Origin: Acidimicrobiaceae bacterium
GTDB taxonomy: Bacteria > Actinomycetota > Acidimicrobiia > Acidimicrobiales > RAAP-2
NCBI GenBank assembly: GCA_003138895.1
Contig: PLHJ01000006.1
Location: 1-64,000 of the forward strand
DNA: 64,000 bases
Reading direction: 5' to 3'
Part shown: positions 19,818 to 30,382 of the stretch, piece by piece
How the letters are laid out: every line of letters begins with the position of its first letter
Position numbering within the stretch: position 1 is the first letter of the stretch
Notes under the pieces: model-generated
The model's input: only the letters and a program-made list of their open reading frames with translations
The model's database searches: none
Told to the model about the DNA's origin: nothing
Position numbers and translations under genes: made by a program

Positions 19818-21533
19818 CTAATGAGGGTCCAACTGAGTAAATTGAGGATCGTCACGGTGCGTCAAATAACGTGCTGGTCCGTTTACCCACTGGCGAAGCG
19901 CCTGCGTGGCGCGACAGTCGTCTTCGTTGTACTCGAGCAGCCGGTTGCGAGAACGTTCCGCTTCAGCGGTATTCGACGTTCGCACGGCCTCTTCATACCA
20001 GGTCATTGAGGCTTCGCCGCTGGGGTTGGCATCACGCCACGAAAAGCCCGCGCTCGCGGCCAGCGTTTTAAGACCCAGAGGTCCTTCTGTTTGAATTTGG
20101 CGCTTAACAACGTCATGCATGTCAATCCACTGGGGAGGTTCGGTTGAGCGAAACTGTTCGATGTCGGCGAGAGATGGCGAACCCTTTGCGCCCGTTGTCA
20201 CCGCTCGATTCATGGCACCGTCTTCGGCCTGGGCCCAAAAGCAGTAGGCGGCAAACGAGGCGTTGGCTTGCTTGCAGGCATCACGGCGTGATTGGAACCA
20301 AGTCCAAAATGTAGTGAATACCTCTGCTTCAACGCTCGCTGTGAGCGGCTCCCACGACGAGAACGCGTAGTAACCCGGCGATAGTCCTTCAATGTCAGCC
20401 TTGGTACTTACGAGAGCACCCCATAGATAGGTGACGTCGTCATAGCTTTCCATATCGACGTCGACTTCCACATCAGCACTGGGACAGAAGAGTTCATCCG
20501 GCGAAACAATCAGAAGCGGCGCACCCGCTGCGTGAGCACGTGCTCGATAGATGAGATCATCAAATCGATCAATCGAATTGGCGAGAACTTCTTCGGTGCT
20601 GCTTGGTTCGCGCGATGTTGTGTTGCTGTTTCGTTTTGCGAGTTCGGGTCGCAAACGAGCCAGGGCCACTCGAGTAGCGACGCCTTGCTCTTTTAACAGC
20701 GTTTGTTGACTGTATGAGGTGAACCGCGTGAGTGAGACATCGTCGATAGCGGTAAGTTCCGTTTCGCAACGATGCTCGTAGGGGCATTCAAGGCATTCGC
20801 GGTGCCAGTAGGGCAACGTGGGAAAGTGCTGGCGATCGTGCTCCCATTGAACGAGCCCGTCGAGAACGGTTAGTCGCTCCGTGTAGGCAAGGTCGTAGTT
20901 GGCGAGTGACCAACGCCCGCACTCGTCATCACTGAGTTCGAACCACCACAGTCGTTCTTGGCGGTCGATGACGGCACCTTGGAACGCAGGATCGTGGTGA
21001 CCCATTTCTTGGAGCACGCGCGTTGCGTGCGAGAGAGCGATTCCGTTCCTCGTCATTGTGATATTGCGCCGTGATCCGGTGCCCATCACGTCGTGGGCGT
21101 CACTCGGACGAGGACGTTCGAGTGAGCCTTGACGCATGTGTCGGGTAGTGGCCGCCTCGGTAATTTCGTTGTTCTTAATGACGAGTGGCGCGTAGCGATA
21201 AGTCTCATCGACGAAGCCAACGCGCACCAGTGCTTGGACGTCCGAGCGTCGACGACCACTCGCGTCAAGTAATCGAGCTTCCAAAATGAGTGACGCACCA
21301 TTCTTCATGGCTTCGTCAGTGGACGTCAACGACCGAGCGAGTTGCGCCTCGGGGTGTAAACGCAAAAGTTCTTCAAGGACGTGTCGCCGATGGAGGGCGG
21401 CGGCGTCCACACGTCGTTGAATCTCAGCGGAAAGCGCGATTCCGCGGGGTGCTGCGTCGCCGCTTCGATCAAGGGCGATGCGGTGCGTGCAACGCGTGAC
21501 GTCGTTGGCATCAAGCGGTAGACCCAGCGGCAT
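19818..21533 (-). CDS. TM0106-type RecB-like putative nuclease (Cas4-like nuclease + RNase H-like domain)
   Basis: N-terminal Cys, CLECPYEHRCET cluster (putative Fe-S), C-terminal YNEDDCRATQALRQW. Confidence 0.82.
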   Translation of the reverse strand: MPLGLPLDANDVTRCTHRIALDRSGDAAPRGIALSAEIQRRVDAAALHRRHVLEELLRLHPEAQLARSLTSTDEAMKNGASLILEARLLDASGRRRSDVQALVRVGFVDETYRYAPLVIKNNEITEAATTRHMRQGSLERPRPSDAHDVMGTGSRRNITMTRNGIALSHATRVLQEMGHHDPAFQGAVIDRQERLWWFELSDDECGRWSLANYDLAYTERLTVLDGLVQWEHDRQHFPTLPYWHRECLECPYEHRCETELTAIDDVSLTRFTSYSQQTLLKEQGVATRVALARLRPELAKRNSNTTSREPSSTEEVLANSIDRFDDLIYRARAHAAGAPLLIVSPDELFCPSADVEVDVDMESYDDVTYLWGALVSTKADIEGLSPGYYAFSSWEPLTASVEAEVFTTFWTWFQSRRDACKQANASFAAYCFWAQAEDGAMNRAVTTGAKGSPSLADIEQFRSTEPPQWIDMHDVVKRQIQTEGPLGLKTLAASAGFSWRDANPSGEASMTWYEEAVRTSNTAEAERSRNRLLEYNEDDCRATQALRQWVNGPARYLTHRDDPQFTQLDPH

Positions 21534-21543
21534 TCAAAAAAGC

Positions 21544-23298
21544 CTAGGACGCGCTGGTGGTCTCGTTGCGCCAACTTCGCCAGAGCGCCGCGTATTCACC
21601 ATTTTTTGCGAGCAACTCGTCGTGTCCGCCGAGTTCGACGATTGTTCCGTCCATCACAACCGCCACCCGGTCTGCGTCGTGCGCAGTGTGTAGCCGGTGG
21701 GCAATGGCCACGACGGTGCGTCCCTGCAGCACTGCGCTGAGCGACCGTTCAAGATGTCGGGCCGCTCGAGGATCGAGCAGTGCCGTCGCTTCGTCGAGCA
21801 CCAGGGTGTGAGGATCCGCGAGCACTAAGCGCGCAAGTGCCAATTGCTGTGCTTGCGCTGGCGTAATCGCAAAGCCCGTGGTGCCGAGTTCGGTGTTCAC
21901 GCCATCGGGAAGTGCTCGGACCCAGTCAATGGCGTCAACGGCTTCGAGGGCCGCTTCGACGTCGGGAAGTGTCGCCGACGGCCTGGCGAGTGCGAGGTTC
22001 TCTCGTACCGTGCCAATAAATATGTGGTGCTCTTGGGTCACCAAAGCCACGTGACGACGCAACATGTCAAGCGGCATCGCCGCGAGGGGCACATTGCCAA
22101 CCATGACAGCTCCCGTGCGCGGGGCATCAATGCCCGCAATAAGACGACCAAGCGTGGACTTGCCAGCCCCGGAAGGTCCCACAATCGCGAGACGCTCGCC
22201 GGGCGTAATAACTAAATCAACGCCGTGTAAAACGTCGTAGCCCTCGCGGTAGGCGTAGCGCACGTCACGGACCGTGATGACTTCATTGTGGGGTTCCACG
22301 CTGAACGTTGGGCGCTCGTCCTTTACGACCGACACGCCAATGAGTCGGGCAAAAGACGACTGGCCCATTTGCAGCTCGTCGAGCCACGCAATAATGCGAT
22401 CGAGAGGATCATTGATTTGGACAACGTAGAGCACGATGGTGGTCGCGGCACCAATGGAAACGTCGTGGTTCAAGGCAAGCCAACCACCCCACCCCAGTGT
22501 CGCCGCCACGGAAAGTGAGAATGCGCTCTCGACCGCCGGGAACCAGTTCATGCGCATGAGCAGTGTGTACATCTCTGAGTAGAACGATTCACGCAGATTC
22601 CCATCCACGCGCTTTTTTTGACGTTCCGCTAATCGATGAGCGTCAACCGTGCGGGCGCCTTCGGTGGTCTCTGCCACTGTTCCCGACAACGTGGCGTACG
22701 ACGCTCGCTCGCGCAGGTAACCCGGAGTGGCGTACTTTAGGTAGTAGCGCGTAGAGAAAAACAGCACGGGGAGAGAAACCAATCCGGCAAGACTCACGAT
22801 TGGACTCACGAGCACCATGGCGACGAGCGTCAGTACGGCCTGGATGATCGCCACGAGCCATTCGGGAACGGCGAATCGCACGGTGCGAGCGAGCGCCTCA
22901 ATGTCGTTGGTCGTTCGACTTAGTAAATCGCCAGTACCCGCGCGTTCGACTTCCACGAGGGGCAAAGCGAGCACGCTATGGAGAAATTCCTCGCGTAATT
23001 CCGCGAATATTTTCTCGCCCAGAATGTAGCTTCGGCGACGGGCCAGGAAGGAAAATAACGTATAGAGCAGTGACGCGGCGAGCATCTGCGTCACCAAGAC
23101 GGTTATTTCATGGTCGTGGAGGCGGTGCGTCGTAGCGAGCGTCGTAATTTTTCCGATGATTAAAGGCGCGACGAGACCGGCGATGGCCGCTAATGAATAG
23201 AGGCTAAGCATCACGAGGAGCATGCCTCGGTGTTCGCGGGCCTTTTTTCGAGCGTGCGCTCGTACGACGTGAAAGTCAGCTATTGGTAGAGCACTCAC
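21544..23298 (-). CDS. ABC exporter half-transporter (ATPase + permease), motor-competent partner
   Basis: Walker A GPSGAGKST, Walker B TLVLDEATALLD; degenerate signature ITPAQAQQ. Confidence 0.88.
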   Translation of the reverse strand: MSALPIADFHVVRAHARKKAREHRGMLLVMLSLYSLAAIAGLVAPLIIGKITTLATTHRLHDHEITVLVTQMLAASLLYTLFSFLARRRSYILGEKIFAELREEFLHSVLALPLVEVERAGTGDLLSRTTNDIEALARTVRFAVPEWLVAIIQAVLTLVAMVLVSPIVSLAGLVSLPVLFFSTRYYLKYATPGYLRERASYATLSGTVAETTEGARTVDAHRLAERQKKRVDGNLRESFYSEMYTLLMRMNWFPAVESAFSLSVAATLGWGGWLALNHDVSIGAATTIVLYVVQINDPLDRIIAWLDELQMGQSSFARLIGVSVVKDERPTFSVEPHNEVITVRDVRYAYREGYDVLHGVDLVITPGERLAIVGPSGAGKSTLGRLIAGIDAPRTGAVMVGNVPLAAMPLDMLRRHVALVTQEHHIFIGTVRENLALARPSATLPDVEAALEAVDAIDWVRALPDGVNTELGTTGFAITPAQAQQLALARLVLADPHTLVLDEATALLDPRAARHLERSLSAVLQGRTVVAIAHRLHTAHDADRVAVVMDGTIVELGGHDELLAKNGEYAALWRSWRNETTSAS

Positions 23299-25022
23299 GC
23301 GTCACCTCCTCGAAGTATGAGGTTGCGGTACCAACTTTGTTCACGAAACAACGCCTCATGCGTATTGGACGCGACGACGCGCCCCTCGCGAACGACGGCC
23401 ACGGTATCGACATGTTCGAGTACGAGAGGACTCGTCGTGGCAACCAATGTCGTTCGTCCGGATCGGTAATTTCGAAGTCGTTCCGCAATACGGCCTTCAG
23501 TGTGGGCATCAACGGCGGACGTTGGCTCCACCAATACCAGTAGATCGGCTTTGCTCAGTAGAGCCCGAACGAGTGCGAGGCGCTGGCGCTGCCCACCAGA
23601 AAAGGACCTTCCACGTTCTTCGACGATTGCGTCGAGTCCACCATCTAGGGCATCAAGAACATCCAGGGCACTCGCCGCTTCTAGGGCTTCATTCATTGCT
23701 TCGAGTGAGCTCACGCCGTGCGGCATGAGCTCGTCACGCAAAATGCCCGAAAACAGACGTGGCTCAATTTCGCTCACCAATATGTGTTGTCGAGTGTCGT
23801 CAAGACTGTACGCATCAAGAGGAACACCGTCGAGCGTGACACCGTGAACGTCGTTGACGAATCGTCCCAGGCGGTCCGTTAACTGCGTTGCTTCGGTCGG
23901 CGTCTCGGTTACCAGTGCGATAAAGGATCCGTGCTCAATACGAAGGCCGGAAACCTCGTCGGCGTAAACGCTGATGTGCTCCGGCCACACGCGAGGGTTC
24001 TTCGTCTCATGCACGAGGGGAGTAATGGCCAAAATGGCGAGGACCTTGCGTGCTCCAACCAGCGCTCGCGTACTTGAGATGACCCACTCAATTGCCGTTC
24101 GAAGTGGCGTGGTGAGAAAACTGGTGTAGCCAAAGAAGGCAACGAGCTGACCCGGCTGGAGTGTGCCGGCCACGATGTCGCGTGCGCCAATGTACGTCAC
24201 GACGGCCACGAGCAGAGCGGGAAGCAAAATCTGTCCAGATTCAAGTCCCGCTTGGGGAGCCGCAATCCGGTTACCGGCGAAACGAACACGCTGACTCTGC
24301 ACGCGGTAGTTATCAAAAAACACTGACTCGCCACCAATGCCGCGAAGGATGCGAAGTCCGGCAACGGTGTCGGCGCCCAGCGCTGCCAATCGTCCAGCCG
24401 CCTCACGCTGAGCGGCTTGGCTGGCGTGCAGGGGCTTCATCAGTGGAGCAGTGAAGAGAGCGAGAAAAGGTACACCCAGCAACACGACGAGACCAAGAGT
24501 CACTGACGTCGAAAGAAGAATAAAGCTGACCACAATCCACGCAACAATGGCGCCAATGAATCGTGCAATGACGTCGAAGGCACCACCCACGCGCATGACG
24601 TCCGCCGCCACGGTGTTCACTACGTCACCGGCGGGAATGTCGTCCGTGACCGCGAGGCCCGCGAGCGCGACGTGGCGACCCACGAGTTGCACCGATCGAT
24701 ATGTTGCGTACATCCAGTTCTCGACACTCAGTTGGTGACGCAGGGTGCCGCAAATGGCTTGCACAATCCCGAGAACAAGAACAATGAGCACCCAAAAAAG
24801 CAGTCGCGAGGGGTGATGATTGTTGATGCCGGTGTCAATGGCTTCACCAATGGCTGACCACAGCAATGCTTGGGCGAGCATCCAGCCAACACCAAACAGC
24901 ACGGCCGCGCTCAGCGTCTTCCATTGTTTTTTGGCGAGCCACCGCAAGTACCCAGATCCCGACGTCGCGTCTGGCGTGCCCGGGTCCGCAAGCGGCAGTT
25001 CTCGGTACGGCAGTGTAAACAC
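23295..25022 (-). CDS. ABC exporter half-transporter, degenerate-NBD partner
   Basis: ABC TM region; intact FSGGQRQRLALVRALL; Walker A replaced by ETPTEATQL; Walker B LLVLVEPTSAVD. Confidence 0.85.
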   Translation of the reverse strand: MFTLPYRELPLADPGTPDATSGSGYLRWLAKKQWKTLSAAVLFGVGWMLAQALLWSAIGEAIDTGINNHHPSRLLFWVLIVLVLGIVQAICGTLRHQLSVENWMYATYRSVQLVGRHVALAGLAVTDDIPAGDVVNTVAADVMRVGGAFDVIARFIGAIVAWIVVSFILLSTSVTLGLVVLLGVPFLALFTAPLMKPLHASQAAQREAAGRLAALGADTVAGLRILRGIGGESVFFDNYRVQSQRVRFAGNRIAAPQAGLESGQILLPALLVAVVTYIGARDIVAGTLQPGQLVAFFGYTSFLTTPLRTAIEWVISSTRALVGARKVLAILAITPLVHETKNPRVWPEHISVYADEVSGLRIEHGSFIALVTETPTEATQLTDRLGRFVNDVHGVTLDGVPLDAYSLDDTRQHILVSEIEPRLFSGILRDELMPHGVSSLEAMNEALEAASALDVLDALDGGLDAIVEERGRSFSGGQRQRLALVRALLSKADLLVLVEPTSAVDAHTEGRIAERLRNYRSGRTTLVATTSPLVLEHVDTVAVVREGRVVASNTHEALFREQSWYRNLILRGGDA

Positions 25023-25048
25023 GTCAGTTCTTTCGTTGCGTGGGTAGT

Positions 25049-25418
<370 letters not shown>

Positions 25419-25494
25419 GTGATCAGTCTTACATACGACCTTGGAAAATCTCTCAGAAATCTCTGTGTGAAACAGGGGGCGGTAATCTCGCCTC

Positions 25495-26772
25495 GTGACC
25501 CTTGACCCCGACACTGACGCTTCGCCGATACTCGAGGTCAACCAGTTTTACGCCGTAATCACCAAACAGTTGGAATCCGAGTTCGGAAGTCGGTCTCCGT
25601 TTTGGATCCGAGGAGAAATCCAAAAACTTTACGAAAAAGGTCATCTTTATCTTGACGTTGTCGACGCGAGTGGAGCTGCTTCTTCGTCAAAAACACGCGC
25701 GGCTGTCGTAAAGGCGCATTGTTGGCAGAGCAAGTGGAGTTCGCTTCGGAGTCGTTTGGCCGCAGAGGGCGTGACGCTCGAAACGGGAATGGTCGTTCAT
25801 TTTTTTGGCTACGTCGATGTGTACGAACCGAGCGCCACTATTGGTTTTACGGTCACGGATATCGATGTAAAGGCGCTCCTCGGCGACGCAGCAAAAAAAC
25901 GCGAGGAGTTGATCGCGAAACTACGCGCCGAGGGTCTTATGGAAACGAACAAGCTACGCCCTCTTTCGCCGGTGCCGTTGCGCGTTGGACTCGTGGCGAG
26001 CAAGGGCACTGAAGGATATAACGACTTCTTGGGACAACTGCGTAACGCCACTGTGGCTTTTGAAGTTAGCCACGTGCAGGCGTCGGTGCAGGGAGACGCT
26101 GCGCCCAACGAAGTCGTGAATGCTCTTTGGACCCTTGACCAGCTGGATTTAGACGTTATTTGCGTGGTGCGCGGTGGAGGATCAAAGGGCGATCTTTCCT
26201 GCTTTGATGACGAACGGATCGCTCGCGCAATTGCTACTGCTCGACTGCCGGTAATGACCGGCATCGGTCACACGGGTGACACGTCCATTGCCGACCTCGT
26301 GGCGTTCCATAGCGCCATCACGCCGACGGAACTCGGCGCAGCACTTGCTAACAAAGTGTTGACGTGGCGCGAAAATCGAGTGCGACGCCCGGCCGAACGT
26401 ATTGCCCTGGGAACAGACGCCATTATCGAAGAAGCCACGGTGTACGTCGGCGAGCGCCGTCGTACTATGACGTTCGCCGTTCGCGATCGATTGACCAGTG
26501 AACAACGACACTTCGATCACGTGCGAGCATCGTTATCAACGCAGTCGCGCTTTGTTCTTGAACACGCGTCGAACCATTTGCTCGCGACGCGACAATTACT
26601 CACGGCCTATGACCCCCAACGGCGCTTAGCGCAGGGCTGGTCCATTACGACCAATGACGCTGGGGCTACCGTCAAGTCCATTGCGGACGTGAGTGACGGT
26701 GAAACAATTACCGTGCGAGTAAGCGATGGACGTCTAAAGACGGAAGTTCGACAAAGAATTGGAGATGCCTGA
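25495..26772 (+). CDS. xseA: Exodeoxyribonuclease VII large subunit
   Basis: FWIRGEIQ; RVGLVASKGTEGYNDFL; VVRGGGSKGDLSCFDDE; MTGIGHTGDTSIADLVA. Confidence 0.95.
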   Translation: MTLDPDTDASPILEVNQFYAVITKQLESEFGSRSPFWIRGEIQKLYEKGHLYLDVVDASGAASSSKTRAAVVKAHCWQSKWSSLRSRLAAEGVTLETGMVVHFFGYVDVYEPSATIGFTVTDIDVKALLGDAAKKREELIAKLRAEGLMETNKLRPLSPVPLRVGLVASKGTEGYNDFLGQLRNATVAFEVSHVQASVQGDAAPNEVVNALWTLDQLDLDVICVVRGGGSKGDLSCFDDERIARAIATARLPVMTGIGHTGDTSIADLVAFHSAITPTELGAALANKVLTWRENRVRRPAERIALGTDAIIEEATVYVGERRRTMTFAVRDRLTSEQRHFDHVRASLSTQSRFVLEHASNHLLATRQLLTAYDPQRRLAQGWSITTNDAGATVKSIADVSDGETITVRVSDGRLKTEVRQRIGDA

Positions 26773-26987
26773 TGGCAAAAGAAGTTGGAAATTGGACCGA
26801 GGCCTCTGAAGAGTTGGACGCCATAGTGGCGTCGTTTGACGAAGGCGACGTTACCGTTGATGACCTCATCGCAAAACTCGAGCGAGCCACAGTAATTATT
26901 GAAGCGCTCGAAGAACGCCTCGACGCTACGCGCGGCAAGGTCGAAGAGTTGACACCTCGCATTGCGCGCGGCGATGACAACGCGTGA
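26772..26987 (+). CDS. xseB: Exodeoxyribonuclease VII small subunit
   Basis: Small acidic ORF directly after xseA; ELDAIVASFDEGDVTVDDLIAKLERATVIIEALEERL. Confidence 0.92.
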   Translation: MAKEVGNWTEASEELDAIVASFDEGDVTVDDLIAKLERATVIIEALEERLDATRGKVEELTPRIARGDDNA

Positions 26988-27697
26988 CGAACCAACTGTA
27001 TTTTCGCCAACTCCTCGCGGGTCGCGATTTCGCGATCGGTGACCACGTCGCCAAATCAATGGTGAATTTGGTGTACGCCATTGGCGACCGGGCGAGTGGT
27101 GACGTGTTATTGGTGGATCCCGCCTACGCGCCCAGCGAACTTGTGGCCATTGTTGGTGCCGACGGGATGAACGTCGTTGGCGTTCTCGCCACGCATTATC
27201 ACCCAGACCACGTGGGCGGTGACCTCGGCGGCAACGAGATTGACGGTATTGCTCAATTACTCGTGACCGTCGATGTGCCGGTGCACGTGCAGAACGAAGA
27301 GATTCCGTGGGTGAAACGACGAACGGGTGTGGAGGCATCGGCACTCGTCGGCCATGAATCGGGCGACGTCGTGCAGGTTGGCGACGTTACGGTGGAACTC
27401 ATCCACACTCCCGGACACACGCCCGGTTCGCAGTGTTTCTTGGTGGACGGCAAATTAGTGAGTGGCGACACTCTTTTTCTAGAAGGTTGCGGACGCACGG
27501 ATTTGCCCGGTTCGGATCCCGAAGAGATGTATCGCACGTTGAGCCAACGTCTCTCGCGAATCGACGACGATACGATTCTTTTTCCGGGACATCTTTATTC
27601 GGCGGATCCCAGCGCGTCAATGAGCGAGGTTCGTAAGTACAACTACGCACTTGCTCCCACAACGGCCGAGCTGTGGCTCACGATGTTCGCACGTTGA
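26984..27697 (+). CDS. MBL-fold metallo-hydrolase
   Basis: THYHPDHVGGD; HTPGHTPGSQCFLVDGKLVSGDTLF; FPGHLY. Confidence 0.92.
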   Translation: MTNQLYFRQLLAGRDFAIGDHVAKSMVNLVYAIGDRASGDVLLVDPAYAPSELVAIVGADGMNVVGVLATHYHPDHVGGDLGGNEIDGIAQLLVTVDVPVHVQNEEIPWVKRRTGVEASALVGHESGDVVQVGDVTVELIHTPGHTPGSQCFLVDGKLVSGDTLFLEGCGRTDLPGSDPEEMYRTLSQRLSRIDDDTILFPGHLYSADPSASMSEVRKYNYALAPTTAELWLTMFAR

Positions 27698-28926
27698 TAG
27701 CGCCTCTGAAGGACGATGACCACGTTGTGGTGGTGGGCGCCGGCCTCGCGGGCTGGCGGTTTGTTCAAGCACTTCGACGAGATGGGTTCTCCGGATCAAT
27801 TTCACTAATTGGCGACGAAGCTCATCATCCCTACGATCGTCCTCCGCTTTCCAAACAAGTCCTAAAGGGTGCCTGGGAAAAGGATAAAACACTGCTGGCG
27901 CATGCCAGTGACCTCGACGATGCAAACGTGGACGCCCTCTTCGGCGTTTCCGCTACCGCCCTCGACGTTGCGACGACGACGGTTTCATTGTCCGATGGTC
28001 GCGTTATTCGAGGTTCGCACGTAGTGGTGGCATCGGGCACTCGTGCTCGTCGACTTCCTTTTAGTGCTGACAAAGAAATGCTGGCGCTACGAAATCTCGA
28101 TGACGTTGAAAACTTGTTGCAAGCGGTAGAAAACCTCGCACCACACACGACAGTCGTCGTCATTGGTGGAGGATTTATTGGTGCCGAGGTAGCAACTGCT
28201 CTTAAAACACGTGAGCTTTCTCCGATTGTGTTGGAAGTGGCGGAGCGACCACTGCTCAATGTACTTGGCCCTCAAGTCTCTGAGTGGCTCATAGGGCTCG
28301 CGAGCGACGCCGGTATTGAACTTCGTTGTTCACAGAATATCTCTGATGTCACCTTCGAAGACGGGCTCTTTCGGGTTCACGTCGGTGACGACGTTCTCGC
28401 GACACCCGTCGTGGTGGTGGGCGCGGGTGCCATGCCGAACACCGAATGGCTCGGTTCGTCCGGTTTGGACATCACGAACGGAGTGGCCGTCGACGAATTC
28501 TTAATGGCCACCAGCCACGTTGGTGCCATTGGCGACGTTGCCCGATTCAAATGGCTGCATGGACCTTTCGAAGAGATGGTTCGCATTGAGCACTGGCAAG
28601 TGGCGAATGATCACGCGCAAGAGCTCGCCAAGATTTTGATACAGGGCAGCGACGTTGCGGGACCCGTGAAACTCGTTCCGTATTTTTGGAGTGATCAGTA
28701 CGGAAAGAAAATCCAGATGTTGGGACACCCATCACCATCGGATGAGGTAACCCGAGTGACGGGATCACCCGAAGAAGGAAAGTGGCTGGCTCTCTTCCAC
28801 CGATCGGGCGTCATAACGGGGGCCGTTTCACTTAATCAACCCCGCGGTCTCATTCTTGCTCGTCCCTTGGTGAGCGAACACGCGAATATTGGCGAAGCGC
28901 TCGAGCTAAAGCCGTGGCTCGCGTGA
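27673..28926 (+). CDS. FAD-dependent oxidoreductase (ferredoxin/rubredoxin reductase-like)
   Basis: VVVGAGLAGWRFVQALR; PYDRPPLSKQVL; VIGGGFIGAEVATAL; start could also be 27694. Confidence 0.9.
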   Translation: MAHDVRTLIAPLKDDDHVVVVGAGLAGWRFVQALRRDGFSGSISLIGDEAHHPYDRPPLSKQVLKGAWEKDKTLLAHASDLDDANVDALFGVSATALDVATTTVSLSDGRVIRGSHVVVASGTRARRLPFSADKEMLALRNLDDVENLLQAVENLAPHTTVVVIGGGFIGAEVATALKTRELSPIVLEVAERPLLNVLGPQVSEWLIGLASDAGIELRCSQNISDVTFEDGLFRVHVGDDVLATPVVVVGAGAMPNTEWLGSSGLDITNGVAVDEFLMATSHVGAIGDVARFKWLHGPFEEMVRIEHWQVANDHAQELAKILIQGSDVAGPVKLVPYFWSDQYGKKIQMLGHPSPSDEVTRVTGSPEEGKWLALFHRSGVITGAVSLNQPRGLILARPLVSEHANIGEALELKPWLA

Positions 28927-28930
28927 GTCT

Positions 28931-30382
28931 CTAAAACGAGACCGAGGAGAGGTCGGGCACTGTTCGCTCGGCGTTGTGGCGAGCTCGTAACCACGCTGCT
29001 CGTTCATTGGAACGCTGATCGGTGCTCCCGTGTGGCTCGAGAGTGATGCGCGGATGCCACAGCGCCTCAACGTCGTTGAGCGTGAGTGCGCCAGCGGCCA
29101 CGAGCGCCATAAGTCCGGCACCCCTGGTGGTTGCTTCATTCTCACTGGAGAGTGAAACGGGACGATTGGAGTAATTGGCGAGCGTTTGCATCATGAACGT
29201 GTTCTGGCTCATGCCACCGTCGACGCGGATCTCTTCGACCGCAATGCCCGTCTCTTCAAAAAGTGCGTCGAGCAGGTCCACGCCCCGGTGGGCGATGCCT
29301 TCTAGTACCGCTCGCACGAGGTGAGCTCGTGAAGAGCCCCGAGTTAAACCAAAGAAAGCGCCGCGCGCACCAAAGTCCCACGTGGGCGTACCAAGTCCGA
29401 CGAACGCCGGCACGAATTGCACGCCTTCACTCGATGCAATGGAAAGAGCCAACGCTTCGGTTTCGCTCGCGTCGCGGATGAGACCAATGTCGTCGCGCAA
29501 CCAGTCAATGCACGTACTCGCCGATAGGACTATCCCTTCAACGCCCCAAACAATGTGACCATTGTCGCTCCTGGCCACGATCGGAAAACAGCCCGATGAT
29601 GACTGTGTCATGGCACTAGGCGTTTCTTCACCTCGGATTTGATCGGCCATGGCGCCGGTGCCAAAAGTAATTTTAGTTGAACCGGGCGCAATGCAGGACT
29701 GACCAAAGAGCGACGCCGATTGATCACCGACCAGCGCGGTAATGGTCGGACTTCCGTCGAGTGCGCTCGCTGCCCCGTGTTGGCCCATGGTGGTTACGAG
29801 TTGAGGCATCATCACCGGATCAAGTTCCAGCAGTGACAGCGCGCGCTCGTCCCAAGTGTTGTGGGCCAGATCCAAAAGTCCGGTAACACCGGCGTTGGAA
29901 TGATCACTGACGTGCAGGGCACCGTTGGACAACACTGAAGCAACGTAGGTTTCGATAGTGGCGAATCGCACTTCGCTTGGCGTGCGACCCGACGCGTGCA
30001 AGAGCCAGCGGGCCTTGGTGGCCGACTGATTTGGCGCGAGTCGAAGACCTTCTCCCTGCAAAATGAGACAATCAACGACGGTGCGCAGGTCCTGCCAACC
30101 CAGGGCCGGACCCACCGGTTCGTTCGTTCGCGCATCAAAAATCAACGTGGTGGCTCGCTGGTTGGCAATACCCACTACGTCGCAGCCGCCACTTTCATTC
30201 AGCGTTCGTTGCGAAAGTTCCAAAACTGTTTGGCCAATAGCGAGCGCGTCAAGTTCGACTTCGCCTGGTTGTGTTGTCGTGACGTTCAGTGGTTCTTGAT
30301 GAGTGAACGAAACGTCGCCATTTTCATCAACGATGGCAGTTCGAATTGACGTCGAACCAACGTCAATTGCGAGCGCTCTCAC
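28931..30382 (-). CDS. glpK: Glycerol kinase-like FGGY family kinase
   Basis: IDVGSTSIRTAIVD; GIANQRATTLIFD; FGTGAMAD; RVDGGMSQNTFMMQTLA. Confidence 0.88.
   Translation of the reverse strand: MRALAIDVGSTSIRTAIVDENGDVSFTHQEPLNVTTTQPGEVELDALAIGQTVLELSQRTLNESGGCDVVGIANQRATTLIFDARTNEPVGPALGWQDLRTVVDCLILQGEGLRLAPNQSATKARWLLHASGRTPSEVRFATIETYVASVLSNGALHVSDHSNAGVTGLLDLAHNTWDERALSLLELDPVMMPQLVTTMGQHGAASALDGSPTITALVGDQSASLFGQSCIAPGSTKITFGTGAMADQIRGEETPSAMTQSSSGCFPIVARSDNGHIVWGVEGIVLSASTCIDWLRDDIGLIRDASETEALALSIASSEGVQFVPAFVGLGTPTWDFGARGAFFGLTRGSSRAHLVRAVLEGIAHRGVDLLDALFEETGIAVEEIRVDGGMSQNTFMMQTLANYSNRPVSLSSENEATTRGAGLMALVAAGALTLNDVEALWHPRITLEPHGSTDQRSNERAAWLRARHNAERTVPDLSSVSF

Noticed and set aside
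19818-21533. Cas4-like nuclease as evidence of a CRISPR or defence system
   Set aside because: Belongs to the TM0106-type stand-alone RecB-like family; no cas genes or arrays nearby.
26607-27344. 245-aa minus-strand ORF
   Set aside because: Antisense to xseA, xseB and the MBL hydrolase; Arg/His-rich shadow translation.
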